A stretch of DNA of 64,000 nt from Pseudomonas fulva 12-X (lineage in GTDB: Bacteria; Pseudomonadota; Gammaproteobacteria; Pseudomonadales; Pseudomonadaceae), in NCBI RefSeq assembly GCF_000213805.1, contig NC_015556.1:3735001-3799000 (forward strand), given 5' to 3'. How positions within the stretch are numbered: the first letter of the stretch is position 1; each line of letters starts with the position of its first letter. Shown one piece after another: positions 34,731 through 43,441 of the stretch. Below the pieces are notes generated by a model. The model had not been told where the DNA came from. It saw only the letters and a list, made by a program, of their open reading frames with translations, and did not search any database. Made by a program: the position numbers and the translations under genes.

Positions 34731-36011
34731 TCAGGGCAGGAACCAGCGCATCGGCGTCATCACCAGCTCCGGGAAAATGATCAGTAGCGCCAGCACGCAA
34801 AGGTGCGCGAACAGAAAGGGCGTCACGCCGCGCATCACGCCATCGAGCGGCACCTTGCCGACCCCGCTCATGACGCTGAGCACGTTGCCGATTGGCGGAG
34901 TGATCAGGCCGATGGAGGTGTTGAGGATGAACAGGATCCCGAAGTACACCGGGTCGATACCGGCCATCTTGATCACCGGCATGAACACCGGCGTGAGGAT
35001 CAGCACGATGGGCATCAGGTCCATGGTGGTGCCGACCAGCAGCACGATGACCATGATCACCACCAGCAGCAGTTGCGGGCGGTCGATCAGCGGCTCGAGC
35101 AGCCCGCTGACCAGCATCGGCAGTTCGGCGATGGTCATCAGCCATGACGAAACCAGCGCTGCGGCCACCAGGAACATCACCACCGCACTGGTGCGCCCGG
35201 CGTCGAGGAACACCTTGAACAGGTCGCGCACCTTCAGCTCGCGGTATACGAACAGCGAGATGAACAGCGCGTAGACCGCCGCCACGGCGGCTGCCTCGGT
35301 GGGCGTGAAGATACCCATCTTCAGGCCACCGATGATCAGCACCGGCAGCAGCAAGGCCCAGATGCCATCGAGGAACGCCTTCCAGACTTCGCTCAGCGGC
35401 GCCTTTTCGCCACAGGGCAGATCGCTGTTGCGCGCCAGCCACCACCAGGTCATCCACAGCGCCAGGCCCATCATCAGCCCCGGCACGATGCCGGCCATGA
35501 ACAGCTTGGTGATCGACACGCCACCGGCGACGCCGAACACCACCAGGGGAATCGATGGCGGGATCACCGGCGCGATGATGCCGCCGGCGGCGATCAGCCC
35601 AGCCGAACGATTGGGGTCATAACCGGCCTTGCGCATCATCGGCATCAGCATGGCCGCTACCGCTGCGGTATCCGCCACGGCAGAACCGGACAGCGAGGCC
35701 ATCACCATGGCCGCGATGATCGCCACGAAGCCCAGGCCGCCGCGCTTGTGGCCGACCAGCGCCATGGGCAGGGCGACGATGCGCCGCGACAGGCCGCCGG
35801 CATTCATCAGCTCGCCGGCCAGCATGAAGAACGGGATGGCCAACAGCGGGAAGCTGTCGGCACCGCTGACCAGGTTCTGGGCGAGAATCTGCGCGTCGAA
35901 GGTATCGAGCTGGATCATCAGCGCGACACCGGCCACCAGCAGCGCGAAGGCCACCGGAATGCGCATGGCCATGGCGCCCAGGAGGGAGCCGAGGAATACC
36001 ACGATGGTCAT
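34731..36011 (-). CDS. dctM: TRAP transporter large permease subunit
   Basis: A 426-residue inner-membrane protein with about twelve hydrophobic segments, the sodium-coupled transport subunit of the TRAP system. Typical stretches are PFFMLAGELMNAGG, SLSGSAVADTAAVAAMLMPMM, GGIIAPVIPPSIPLVVFG and NTSIGLITPPIGNVL. The ATG at 36011 overlaps the stop of dctQ (ATGA); a longer frame would cover dctQ entirely. Confidence 0.94.
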   Translation of the reverse strand: MTIVVFLGSLLGAMAMRIPVAFALLVAGVALMIQLDTFDAQILAQNLVSGADSFPLLAIPFFMLAGELMNAGGLSRRIVALPMALVGHKRGGLGFVAIIAAMVMASLSGSAVADTAAVAAMLMPMMRKAGYDPNRSAGLIAAGGIIAPVIPPSIPLVVFGVAGGVSITKLFMAGIVPGLMMGLALWMTWWWLARNSDLPCGEKAPLSEVWKAFLDGIWALLLPVLIIGGLKMGIFTPTEAAAVAAVYALFISLFVYRELKVRDLFKVFLDAGRTSAVVMFLVAAALVSSWLMTIAELPMLVSGLLEPLIDRPQLLLVVIMVIVLLVGTTMDLMPIVLILTPVFMPVIKMAGIDPVYFGILFILNTSIGLITPPIGNVLSVMSGVGKVPLDGVMRGVTPFLFAHLCVLALLIIFPELVMTPMRWFLP

Positions 36012-36535
36012 TTCGACACCTCGGAAATCAGTGCGTCTTCGGGGCTCAGCGGCATCACCTGGTCCGGGTCGACATGGCGGAATAGCAGCAGGTACAGGCG
36101 CTTGATGATGATTGCCGCCATGCCCAGGCTGCACACCACACCGGCGGCGTACATCAGCCCCAGGGGCAGCTCGGCCACCGGCGACAGGTTGTCCATGTTG
36201 ATGACGGTCTGCTTGTAGCTGCCGACCAGGAACAGGCCGCAGCAGAACAGCATCATCAGCTCGGCGAGCACCGCGCAGATGCGCTGGCCGAGGGCCGGCA
36301 GGCGGCGGTACAGCAGGTCGATGCCCAGATGCGCGTTGTCTCGCAGGGCCACCACGGCGCCGATGAAGGTCAGCCATACGAACAGGTAGCGCGCGCCTTC
36401 ATCCGACAGGGCGATGCCGGAATTGAAGCCGTAGCGCAGCACCACGTTGAAGAACACCAGAATCACCATGGTGCCCATGCAGAACACCACGATGCTTTCG
36501 AACAGCCGCGACAGCAGCAGACTCAGCAGGCGCAT
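36008..36535 (-). CDS. dctQ: TRAP transporter small permease subunit
   Basis: A 175-residue membrane protein with four hydrophobic segments. It carries the DctQ pattern FFNVVLRYGFNSGIALSDEGARYLFVWLTFIGA and NAHLGIDLLYRRLP. The ATG at 36535 has GGGGAGGG seven bases upstream. A short upstream frame (36523-36624) overlaps its start in another phase. Confidence 0.92.
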   Translation of the reverse strand: MRLLSLLLSRLFESIVVFCMGTMVILVFFNVVLRYGFNSGIALSDEGARYLFVWLTFIGAVVALRDNAHLGIDLLYRRLPALGQRICAVLAELMMLFCCGLFLVGSYKQTVINMDNLSPVAELPLGLMYAAGVVCSLGMAAIIIKRLYLLLFRHVDPDQVMPLSPEDALISEVSK

Positions 36536-36624
36536 GGCAGTGCCCTCCCCTGCAATCCCTTGACGCCGCCCACGCGGCGGCCCATCGACGGCCGTGAGGG
36601 CCGCCAATCGTTGAACCTGTCCAT
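36523..36624 (-). CDS. Possible 33-residue leader peptide overlapping the dctQ start
   Basis: This ATG frame has a strong ribosome binding site (AAGGAG six bases before) and encodes a short basic peptide beginning MDRFNDWRPSRP. Its TGA lies 13 bases past the dctQ ATG, so ribosomes ending it could restart on dctQ. Directly upstream is AACAACAATAACAA (36635-36648). A decayed N-terminus of another gene is an alternative. Confidence 0.4.
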   Translation of the reverse strand: MDRFNDWRPSRPSMGRRVGGVKGLQGRALPCAC

Positions 36625-36640
36625 GACTGACTCCTTGTTA

Positions 36641-36648
36641 TTGTTGTT
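36641..36648 (-). promoter_or_regulatory. AACAACAA upstream of the dctQ leader frame
   Basis: Minus strand GAACAACAATAACAAGGAG: two AANAANAA matches running into the Shine-Dalgarno of the leader. Confidence 0.5.
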
Positions 36649-36664
36649 CTCGGAAAACGCGGGA

Positions 36665-37681
36665 TCAGCCCCGCTGCCGACTGCCCATCCGACAGGCGAT
36701 CTCGAAGGCCTGGCGGGTGGCGCCGACGTTGGCCTTGCCCTGCCCGGCGATGTCGAAGGCGGTGCCGTGGGCCGGCGTGGTGATGGGGATCGGCAGGCCG
36801 CCCTGCACCGTCACGCCGCGGGAGAAGCCCATCAGCTTGATCGCGATCTGGCCCTGGTCGTGGTACATGGTCACCACCGCGTCGAAGGCCTGGCTGTCGC
36901 CCTGCACCTTGAGGAAGATGGTGTCGCCCGGGTACGGGCCGATGGCCTCAATGCCCTGCTCACGGGCGCGCTCCACCGCAGGGCCGATGATGTCCAGTTC
37001 CTCGCGGCCGAAACTGCCGTTGTCGCCATTGTGGGGGTTGAGGCCGCAGACACCGATGCGCGGTTTTTCCAGGCCATTGCGCTTGAGTGCGGTGTCGATC
37101 AGGCAGATCGCCTCGATCACTCGATCCTGGCTGAGCATGCCCGGTACGTCGGCCAGTGCGACGTGGGAGGTCACCCGCGAGGTCCACAGGTTGTCGAGCA
37201 CGTTGAATTCGCAGAACGGACCATCGAAACCCAGGTACTCGGCGAACCAGTGCAACTCGTCGCTGTGGCCCATGCCGGCCATGTGCAGGGAGGTCTTGTT
37301 GAGCGGGCCGAACAGAATGGCGTCGGTCGTTCCGTCAGCGGTCAGGCGCAGGGCCTGCTCGAGGGTGTCGAGGCTGTACTGGCCACCGATCACGCTGGCT
37401 TCGCTGCGCGGGAAATCACCCTTGGCGCGGCCGCGAAACGGCAGTAGCAGCGGCGTGTCGTCGGCGAAGCTGAGATTGTCGGTGGAGTCGATGAGGCGAT
37501 ACGGAAACGACTGGCCGGCGATGTCCATGCCGCGGCGCACTTCGGCCTCATCGGCGATCAGCAGCACCTGGGCCTTGCGACGTACTTGCGGCTCGGCGAG
37601 CAGGCGAGCGATCAGCTCGGGGCCGATGCCGGCGGGGTCACCCAGCACCATGGCCAGGCGGGGAAGAGTCGAGTTGCTCAT
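36665..37681 (-). CDS. PdxA2-type NAD-dependent dehydrogenase
   Basis: A 338-residue protein of the 4-hydroxythreonine-4-phosphate dehydrogenase family. It has the start pattern MVLGDPAGIGPELIA and metal His residues in MGHSDELHW, TMYHDQGQ and TTPAHGTAFD. Family members oxidise a beta-hydroxy acid and then decarboxylate it. Catabolic PdxA2 enzymes act on D-threonate or erythronate 4-phosphate, or on terephthalate dihydrodiol. No DUF1537 kinase is encoded here, which speaks against the phosphorylated route. The start overlaps the stop of the amidohydrolase gene (ATGA). Confidence 0.87.
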   Translation of the reverse strand: MSNSTLPRLAMVLGDPAGIGPELIARLLAEPQVRRKAQVLLIADEAEVRRGMDIAGQSFPYRLIDSTDNLSFADDTPLLLPFRGRAKGDFPRSEASVIGGQYSLDTLEQALRLTADGTTDAILFGPLNKTSLHMAGMGHSDELHWFAEYLGFDGPFCEFNVLDNLWTSRVTSHVALADVPGMLSQDRVIEAICLIDTALKRNGLEKPRIGVCGLNPHNGDNGSFGREELDIIGPAVERAREQGIEAIGPYPGDTIFLKVQGDSQAFDAVVTMYHDQGQIAIKLMGFSRGVTVQGGLPIPITTPAHGTAFDIAGQGKANVGATRQAFEIACRMGSRQRG

Positions 37682-38637
37682 GCGATTGTCCTCAGGTCGG
37701 AAGATGCGTCCGGAATGCGAATGACATCGGCCACGGTTCGGTACAGGCGCCGCGCGTTGTCGTGAAAAAGCTGTTGCTGCTGCTGGCGCGGCAGGTGCGC
37801 GACGATGCGTTTGAAGCCGCCGTAGATGTCGTCGAACGTGCCGCACAGGCTGTCGACCGGGAAGTTACTGGCGAACATCACCCGCTCGGGGCCGAACATG
37901 GCGATGGTTTCGCCCACGATCCAGGCGTTGTCCTCGACGCACCAGCGCCGGCCAGGCAGGCCGATGCCGGACACCTTCACCGCCACGTTCGCGCAGTCGG
38001 CCAACTTCGCCATCGCCGCATGCCAGCCGGCCAGCCCCTGCTCGCTGCGATCCGATGGCAAACCGGCGTGGTTGAGAATCAGCTGGGTGCCGGGAAAGTC
38101 GCGGGCCAGCGCGATGGCTTCGGGCAGGTTCCACCAGGGCGTCTGCAGGTCGAAGTGCAGGCCGTGGCGCGCGAGTTCCGCGTAGCCACGACGCCAGCTT
38201 TCATCGCTCATCAGGGTGCGCTGGGTACCAACGTCTTCTGGCGAAGCCGGGCCGCCGGGCTTGTGACGTACGCTGCGCACCCGCTGGAACGCCGCCTGGG
38301 CGGCCAGCACCTGGGCTGCATCCGGCGCATCCAGCCAGGCCTGGGCGACCACTGCATTGGGCGCGCCATAGCGCAGGGCGACCTCGTGGATGAAGGCGGT
38401 TTCGCCAATCGGGTCGCGCGGATCCCACTCGGTTTCCACATAAACCGTGGCCACCACCCGGTGCTCGCCGGCATCGGCCATGTAGTCGTCCGGGTAGTAG
38501 GGCCGCTTGATGGCGCTGTAGTCGCCATAACGAAACGGGATGTTCTCCTCGCCCGACAGCCAGGGGTGATGGTTGCGCTGCGGGTCCCAGAAATGGTGAT
38601 GGGCGTCGATGATCGGCCCGTCGTACAGCTCAGCCAT
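37678..38637 (-). CDS. Lactonase-like amidohydrolase 2 (COG3618/PF04909)
   Basis: A 319-residue TIM-barrel protein, the same length as amidohydrolase 1 and alike along its whole length: IDAHHHFWDPQRNHHPWLSG, ILNHAGLPSDRS, KVSGIG and VMFASNFPVDSL. Here too the late barrel motif is SNFP, with Asn in the place of the usual catalytic Asp. A role in opening a sugar-acid or dicarboxylate lactone is inferred from family and context. Its first eight bases overlap the end of the MFS gene. Confidence 0.83.
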   Translation of the reverse strand: MAELYDGPIIDAHHHFWDPQRNHHPWLSGEENIPFRYGDYSAIKRPYYPDDYMADAGEHRVVATVYVETEWDPRDPIGETAFIHEVALRYGAPNAVVAQAWLDAPDAAQVLAAQAAFQRVRSVRHKPGGPASPEDVGTQRTLMSDESWRRGYAELARHGLHFDLQTPWWNLPEAIALARDFPGTQLILNHAGLPSDRSEQGLAGWHAAMAKLADCANVAVKVSGIGLPGRRWCVEDNAWIVGETIAMFGPERVMFASNFPVDSLCGTFDDIYGGFKRIVAHLPRQQQQQLFHDNARRLYRTVADVIRIPDASSDLRTIA

Positions 38638-39955
38638 GGGCCACCTCGGCCTTGTCGAGGGAGATCAGCAGCGTGCCGACGATGAACAGCCCCGAGCACA
38701 GAGCGAAGAAACCCAGCACCGCGGCGTAACCGCCGGCGTGCTGCAGCAGCAGGCCGACCAGAATCGGCACGGCGATGCCGCCCAGGCTGCCGGCCATGTT
38801 CATCACCCCGCCGATCAGCCCGACCCGCGCCGGCGAGGCCAAAAGCGCCGGGAAGCTCCAGTACAGGCTGCCCCACATCAGGAAGAACGCGGTCAGCGAC
38901 AGCAGGCCGACGGCCAGGTATGGATCGTTCAGGCTCGGCAGCAGCAGGAAGGCGCCCAGCGCCACCAGGCCGGAGAAGGCCAGCAGACTCTTGGCCGCCA
39001 GACCGCGGCGCACGCCCTTGGCGATCAGCCGGTCGCACAGGAAGCCACCGGTCAGCGAACCCGCAGCGCCGCAGATGAAGATCACGAAGGTGGCGGCGCC
39101 GATGCCCTTGATGTCGAAGCCGCGGGCCTGGGCCAGATAGCTCGGCCCCCAGGTCAGCAGGCCGAAGAACACCATGGCCCAGCTGGCGCGGCCGAGCAGG
39201 ATGCCGGCCAGCGAGCGACGAGCGATGCCCAGGCCACGCACGGTCTGCCTGGCCGCTTCGGCCATGCTCACCGTGCGACCTTCGTTGATTGTGGCGAGCT
39301 CGGCGTCGTTGACGTCCGGGTGCTCGGCGGGGTTATCGCGCAGGTAGTGCCAGGCCAGCCAGGCCATGGCGAGCGTAGCGATACCGGCAATGAAGAACGC
39401 GGTACGCCAGGAGCCCAGCACGGCGATCAGGTAGGCGATGATCAGCCCGCCGAGGGCCACGCCCAGCGGCCCGCCACAATCCATCAATACCGCGCCGCGG
39501 CTGCGCTCGCCACTGCCCAGCCACAACGAATTGAGCTTGCCACCGGCCGGAAACAGCGGCGCTTCGGCAGCGCCCAGGGCCACGCGGGCGAACATCAGTG
39601 ACAGGCCGCCGGTAGCGAATGCGGCGAGAGTCTGGAAAGCGCCCCACAGGCCGGTCGACCAGCCGATCACCCGGCGCGGACCATAGCGGTCGATCAGCCA
39701 GCCGCCAGGAATCTGCAGCAGCGCGTAGGCCCAGAAGAAACTGCTGAGGATCAGCCCCTGCATGCTCGGGCTCAGGCTGAACTCGCCGGCGATCACCGGC
39801 ATGGCGATGGACAGGGAAACCCGGTCGATCAGGTTGATCACCGTGAGGGCGAAAATGATGGCGAAGATGCGCCAGCGCACCCGGGAGGGCTTGCTGACCA
39901 GAACGCTGGCCGAGGGGATGCGCACCGGCAGGGCGACAGGTTGAGCCTGAGCCAT
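38630..39955 (-). CDS. MFS transporter of the anion:cation symporter (GudP/ExuT-like) family
   Basis: A 441-residue protein with twelve hydrophobic segments. It matches the ACS family that imports glucarate, galactarate, hexuronates or phthalate: NLIDRVSLSIAMPVIAGEFSLSPSMQGLILSSFFWAYALLQ near helix 1, DRYGPRRVIGWST and GAAEAPLFPAGGKLNSLW. It is the first gene of the minus-strand operon. It makes a third transport system for the same island. Confidence 0.9.
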   Translation of the reverse strand: MAQAQPVALPVRIPSASVLVSKPSRVRWRIFAIIFALTVINLIDRVSLSIAMPVIAGEFSLSPSMQGLILSSFFWAYALLQIPGGWLIDRYGPRRVIGWSTGLWGAFQTLAAFATGGLSLMFARVALGAAEAPLFPAGGKLNSLWLGSGERSRGAVLMDCGGPLGVALGGLIIAYLIAVLGSWRTAFFIAGIATLAMAWLAWHYLRDNPAEHPDVNDAELATINEGRTVSMAEAARQTVRGLGIARRSLAGILLGRASWAMVFFGLLTWGPSYLAQARGFDIKGIGAATFVIFICGAAGSLTGGFLCDRLIAKGVRRGLAAKSLLAFSGLVALGAFLLLPSLNDPYLAVGLLSLTAFFLMWGSLYWSFPALLASPARVGLIGGVMNMAGSLGGIAVPILVGLLLQHAGGYAAVLGFFALCSGLFIVGTLLISLDKAEVAHG

Positions 39956-39969
39956 GGGGAGTACCTCTG

Positions 39970-39984
39970 TGTTGTTGTTTTTGT
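39970..39984 (-). promoter_or_regulatory. AAAAACAACAACA upstream of the MFS gene
   Basis: Minus strand ACAAAAACAACAACA followed by GAGG: a strong CA-motif directly before the likely ribosome binding site of the first gene in the operon. Confidence 0.55.
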
Positions 39985-40003
39985 AGTAGCGGGCGACGAG
40001 CGG

Positions 40004-40040
40004 TCGGCCTGGCTGAACGAACTATCGGCCTGGCCAACGA
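40004..40040. promoter_or_regulatory. Direct repeat TCGGCCTGGC-AACGA in the divergent promoter region
   Basis: TCGGCCTGGCTGAACGA (40004-40020) and TCGGCCTGGCCAACGA (40025-40040) have a 21-base period, two helical turns. This fits tandem protein binding between the MFS and tctC promoters. Confidence 0.5.
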
Positions 40041-40071
40041 TAACCGTCTAATCAAAGCTTCTCATACGGAC

Positions 40072-40122
40072 ATAGCCTGGAGTTATCGCTTCGCAAGGAC
40101 GCCAGGCATAACCTGAGGCTAT
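40072..40122. promoter_or_regulatory. Pair of LysR-type T-N11-A sites between the divergent operons
   Basis: ATAGCCTGGAGTTAT (40072-40086) and ATAACCTGAGGCTAT (40108-40122) are each imperfect ATA-N9-TAT palindromes, alike in both orientations, and centred 36 bases apart. They are the natural targets of the LysR regulator encoded at the end of the tct operon. Confidence 0.6.
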
Positions 40123-40211
40123 CGGAGTATCAGTTCTTTTGAGTAGACGCTTATCGACACCCTTCGCACACTCCGGGCAACCCACAAGAACGACAACAAT
40201 GAGGTAGCCCC

Positions 40212-41216
40212 ATGTACAGCCCCCGTACGCGTCATGTTCCTGTCCTACTCGCCGCCCTGCTCTGCGCCGCGCCATTGGCCGCCGTAGCGGACTGGAAACC
40301 CGAAAAGAACGTGGAGATCGTCGTGGCCGGCGGCCCGGGTGGCGGCACCGACCAGCTCGGCCGGGTGATCCAGTCGGCGATCACCCAGCACAAGCTGCTC
40401 GACGTCAACACCGTGGTGCTCAACAAAGGTGGTGGCAACGGCGCCGAAGCCTTTCTGGAAATGAAGTTGGCCGAGGGTGATGCCAACAAGCTGGTGATCG
40501 GCACCAACAACGTCTACCTACTGCCGCTGGTGGCCAAGCTGGGCTACCAGTGGACGGACCTGACGCCGGTCGCGGCAGTGGCCGAGGATGACTTCATTCT
40601 CTGGACCTATCAGGGTTCGCCCTGGAAGGACGCTGCCGCATTCAAGGCCGACCTGGCAAAGAATGCCGCCAACATGCGCGTCGGCGGCAGCCAGTCCAAG
40701 GACGTCGACCAGACCCTGTCGCTGCTGCTCGGCCAGCAGGCGGGCACCAAGCTCACCTACATCCCCTTCAAGAGCGGCAGCGAGGCGTCCACGCAACTGG
40801 CCGGCAAGCATATCGCCGCCAACTTCAACAACCCGGCCGAAAGCGTCAGCCAGTGGCGCGGTGGCCAGGTGGTGCCGCTGTGCGTATTCAGCCAGGAGCG
40901 CATGGGCTACACCCAGAAAGTCACCGAGACCCAGTCCTGGGCCGACGTGCCGACCTGCAAGGAGCAGGGCCTGGGCATCGACCAGTACCGTTTCCCGCGC
41001 ACCGTGTTCCTGCCCGGTGGCGTCTCCGACGAGCAGCGCGCCTTCTACGTCGAGCTGTTGCGCAAGGTCAGTCAGACGCCGGAGTTCAAGACCTACGTGG
41101 AGCGCTCCGCCCTGGCACCGACCTTCCTTTCCGGTGATGAGCTGGTGAGCTACATCGAGAAGGATCGCGAGCGCGTTATCCCTGTGTTCAAGCAAGCCGG
41201 CTGGCTGCGCGAGTAA
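40212..41216 (+). CDS. tctC: Tripartite tricarboxylate transporter binding protein
   Basis: A 334-residue periplasmic protein with signal peptide (cleavage near AAVADW) and the Bug/TctC fold: VEIVVAGGPGGGTDQLGR near residue 35, VVLNKGGGNG, and the conserved PRTVFLPGGV late in the protein. It captures a carboxylate for TctAB. GAGG precedes the ATG. It is the first gene of the plus-strand arm, opposite the catabolic operon. Ligand unknown. Confidence 0.92.
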   Translation: MYSPRTRHVPVLLAALLCAAPLAAVADWKPEKNVEIVVAGGPGGGTDQLGRVIQSAITQHKLLDVNTVVLNKGGGNGAEAFLEMKLAEGDANKLVIGTNNVYLLPLVAKLGYQWTDLTPVAAVAEDDFILWTYQGSPWKDAAAFKADLAKNAANMRVGGSQSKDVDQTLSLLLGQQAGTKLTYIPFKSGSEASTQLAGKHIAANFNNPAESVSQWRGGQVVPLCVFSQERMGYTQKVTETQSWADVPTCKEQGLGIDQYRFPRTVFLPGGVSDEQRAFYVELLRKVSQTPEFKTYVERSALAPTFLSGDELVSYIEKDRERVIPVFKQAGWLRE

Positions 41217-41281
41217 ACCGCGCGCCACTCCCGACCGGCGCTCAGGCGCCGGATTGCCATGCACAACACGAGGAAACCCTC

Positions 41282-41812
41282 ATGTCCAACACCACGGATA
41301 CGCCTCTGGTCGCCACCCGCTGGGTGGAAATCGGCCTGGCGCTGTTCACCGCTGTTCTGGGCGGCATCGTCATGGTCGGCGCCGTCGAAATCGGCATTGG
41401 CTGGAGCGACACCGGCCCCGAAGCCGGTTACTTTCCCTTCTACATCGGCCTGCTGTTGAGCGCGGCCAGCGTCGGCAACCTGATCCTGGCGCTGCTGCGC
41501 ACACCGGCGATGAGCGCCGCGTTCGTCGGTCGCGAGGCGTTCGGCCAGGTGTTGGCGGTGTTCCTGCCGATCACGCTGTACATGATCGCCATGCCCTTTG
41601 CTGGTATCTACCTGGCCTCGGCGGTGTTCATCGCCTGGTTCATGTGGCGTGATCGCCAACGCAGCAAGCCCTACGGTATTGCGCTGATCGCGACCATCTC
41701 CTGCGGCGCGGCACTGGCCAGCTACCTGATCTTCTCGCTGTGGTTCAAGGTGCCGCTGGACAGCGGCGTGCTGGGCGACCTGGTGGCCGTTGTCGGAGGG
41801 TCGCTGAAATGA
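41282..41812 (+). CDS. tctB: Tripartite tricarboxylate transporter small subunit
   Basis: A 176-residue membrane protein with four hydrophobic segments. It has the TctB features WSDTGPEAGYFPFYIGLLL in the first half and FWGVLVAVYL-type helices later. GAGGAAA stands six bases before the ATG. Its stop overlaps the tctA start (ATGA). Confidence 0.9.
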   Translation: MSNTTDTPLVATRWVEIGLALFTAVLGGIVMVGAVEIGIGWSDTGPEAGYFPFYIGLLLSAASVGNLILALLRTPAMSAAFVGREAFGQVLAVFLPITLYMIAMPFAGIYLASAVFIAWFMWRDRQRSKPYGIALIATISCGAALASYLIFSLWFKVPLDSGVLGDLVAVVGGSLK

Positions 41813-43329
41813 GCGAAATCGACTCCCTGATGCAGGGCATGGCCCTGATCCTGACTCCACACCACATCTGCCTGATGGTCATCGGCGTGCTGCTCGGCAT
41901 CCTTGTCGGCGTGCTGCCCGGCCTCGGCGCCCCCAACGGCGTGGCGCTGTTGCTGCCGCTGACCTTCACCATGGAACCGGTGTCGGCGATCATCCTGCTC
42001 TCGTGCATGTACTGGGGCGCGCTGTTCGGCGGCTCGATCACCTCCATCCTGTTCAACATTCCCGGCGAACCCTCGTCGGTGGCGACCACCTTCGACGGTT
42101 ACCCCATGGCCCGCAACGGCCAGGCCGGCGAAGCGCTGACCGCGGCTTTCACCTCGGCGCTGCTCGGTGCGCTGGTCGGTGTGTTGCTGCTGACCTTCCT
42201 GTCGACGCGCATCGCCGAGTTCGCCATGGAATTCAGCTCGCCGGAGTTCTTCGCCGTCTATCTGCTGGCGTTCTGCACCTTCATCGGCATGAGCAGGAAC
42301 CCGCCGCTGAAGACCGTGGTAGCGATGATGATCGGCTTCGCCATGGCCGCCGTCGGCATGGACACCGTGTCCGGCGAACTGCGCCTGACCTACGACCAGC
42401 CCTGGCTGCTCTCGGGCCTGAGCTTCGAGGTGGCGGTGATCGGGTTGTTCGGTATCGGCGAGATTCTCTGCACCGTCGAGGAAGGCCTGGTGTTTCGTGG
42501 CGAACGCGCACGCATCACACCGATGACCATCCTGCGCACCTGGGCCAAGCTGCCGCGCTACTGGCTGACCTGGCTGCGCAGCGCCCTGGTCGGCTGCTGG
42601 ATGGGTGTGACGCCCGGCGGGCCGACTGCCGCCTCGTTCATGAGCTACAGCCTGGCGCGGCGCTTCTCGAAGAACCGCGACAACTTCGGCAAGGGCGAAG
42701 TGGAAGGCGTGATCGCCCCGGAAACCGCCGACCACAGCGCCGGCACCAGCGCCCTGCTGCCGATGCTCACCCTCGGCATTCCGGGCTCGGCGACCGCCGC
42801 GGTGATGCTCGGTGGCCTGATGATCTGGGGCCTGCACCCGGGGCCGACGCTGTTCGTCGAGCAGCACGACTTCGTCTGGGGCCTGATCGCCAGCATGTAC
42901 CTGGGCAACGTGGTGAGCCTGATCGTGGTGCTGGCCACGGTGCCGCTGTTCGCCTCGATCCTGCGCATTCCGTTCTCGATCATCGCACCGATCATCATCA
43001 TGGTCTGCTCGATCGGCGCCTACTCGGTGCACAACTCGATGTTCGACGTTGGCCTGATGCTGATCTTCGGTGCCCTGGGTTACCTGTTCAAGAAGCTCGG
43101 CTACCCCATCGCCCCGCTGATCCTCGCTGCGGTGCTGGGCGACAAGGCCGAAGACGCGTTCCGCCAGTCGATGCTGTTCTCCGACGGGCAACTGTCGATC
43201 TTCTGGTCCAACCCGCTGGTCGGCAGCCTGACCACCGCGGCGCTGTTGATGCTGTTCTGGCCGCTGCTGGCCCGCGGCCTCAAGGCACTGTTCGGTTCAC
43301 GCCAGGGGCAGGCCCGCCATGTCTCGTAA
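41809..43329 (+). CDS. tctA: Tripartite tricarboxylate transporter large subunit
   Basis: A 506-residue inner-membrane protein with about twelve hydrophobic segments. Signatures are GVLPGLGAPNGVALLLPLTF, GALFGGSITSILFNIPGEPSS, the later APETADHSAGTSALLPMLTLGIPGSATAAVMLGG, and YPIAPLILAAVLGD near the end. The ATG at 41809 gives translational coupling to tctB; the longer frame from 41740 lies within tctB. Confidence 0.95.
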   Translation: MSEIDSLMQGMALILTPHHICLMVIGVLLGILVGVLPGLGAPNGVALLLPLTFTMEPVSAIILLSCMYWGALFGGSITSILFNIPGEPSSVATTFDGYPMARNGQAGEALTAAFTSALLGALVGVLLLTFLSTRIAEFAMEFSSPEFFAVYLLAFCTFIGMSRNPPLKTVVAMMIGFAMAAVGMDTVSGELRLTYDQPWLLSGLSFEVAVIGLFGIGEILCTVEEGLVFRGERARITPMTILRTWAKLPRYWLTWLRSALVGCWMGVTPGGPTAASFMSYSLARRFSKNRDNFGKGEVEGVIAPETADHSAGTSALLPMLTLGIPGSATAAVMLGGLMIWGLHPGPTLFVEQHDFVWGLIASMYLGNVVSLIVVLATVPLFASILRIPFSIIAPIIIMVCSIGAYSVHNSMFDVGLMLIFGALGYLFKKLGYPIAPLILAAVLGDKAEDAFRQSMLFSDGQLSIFWSNPLVGSLTTAALLMLFWPLLARGLKALFGSRQGQARHVS

Positions 43330-43441
43330 TCGCCAGCAGGCCGGGCTGTTCCTGGCCACGGCCACCGGGCGCTCGCTGATGACTGGCGAGCGTCGCGATT
43401 TCTTGTCACCCTTGGCCGACTCCCCTGCCACGAGCCGCGCC

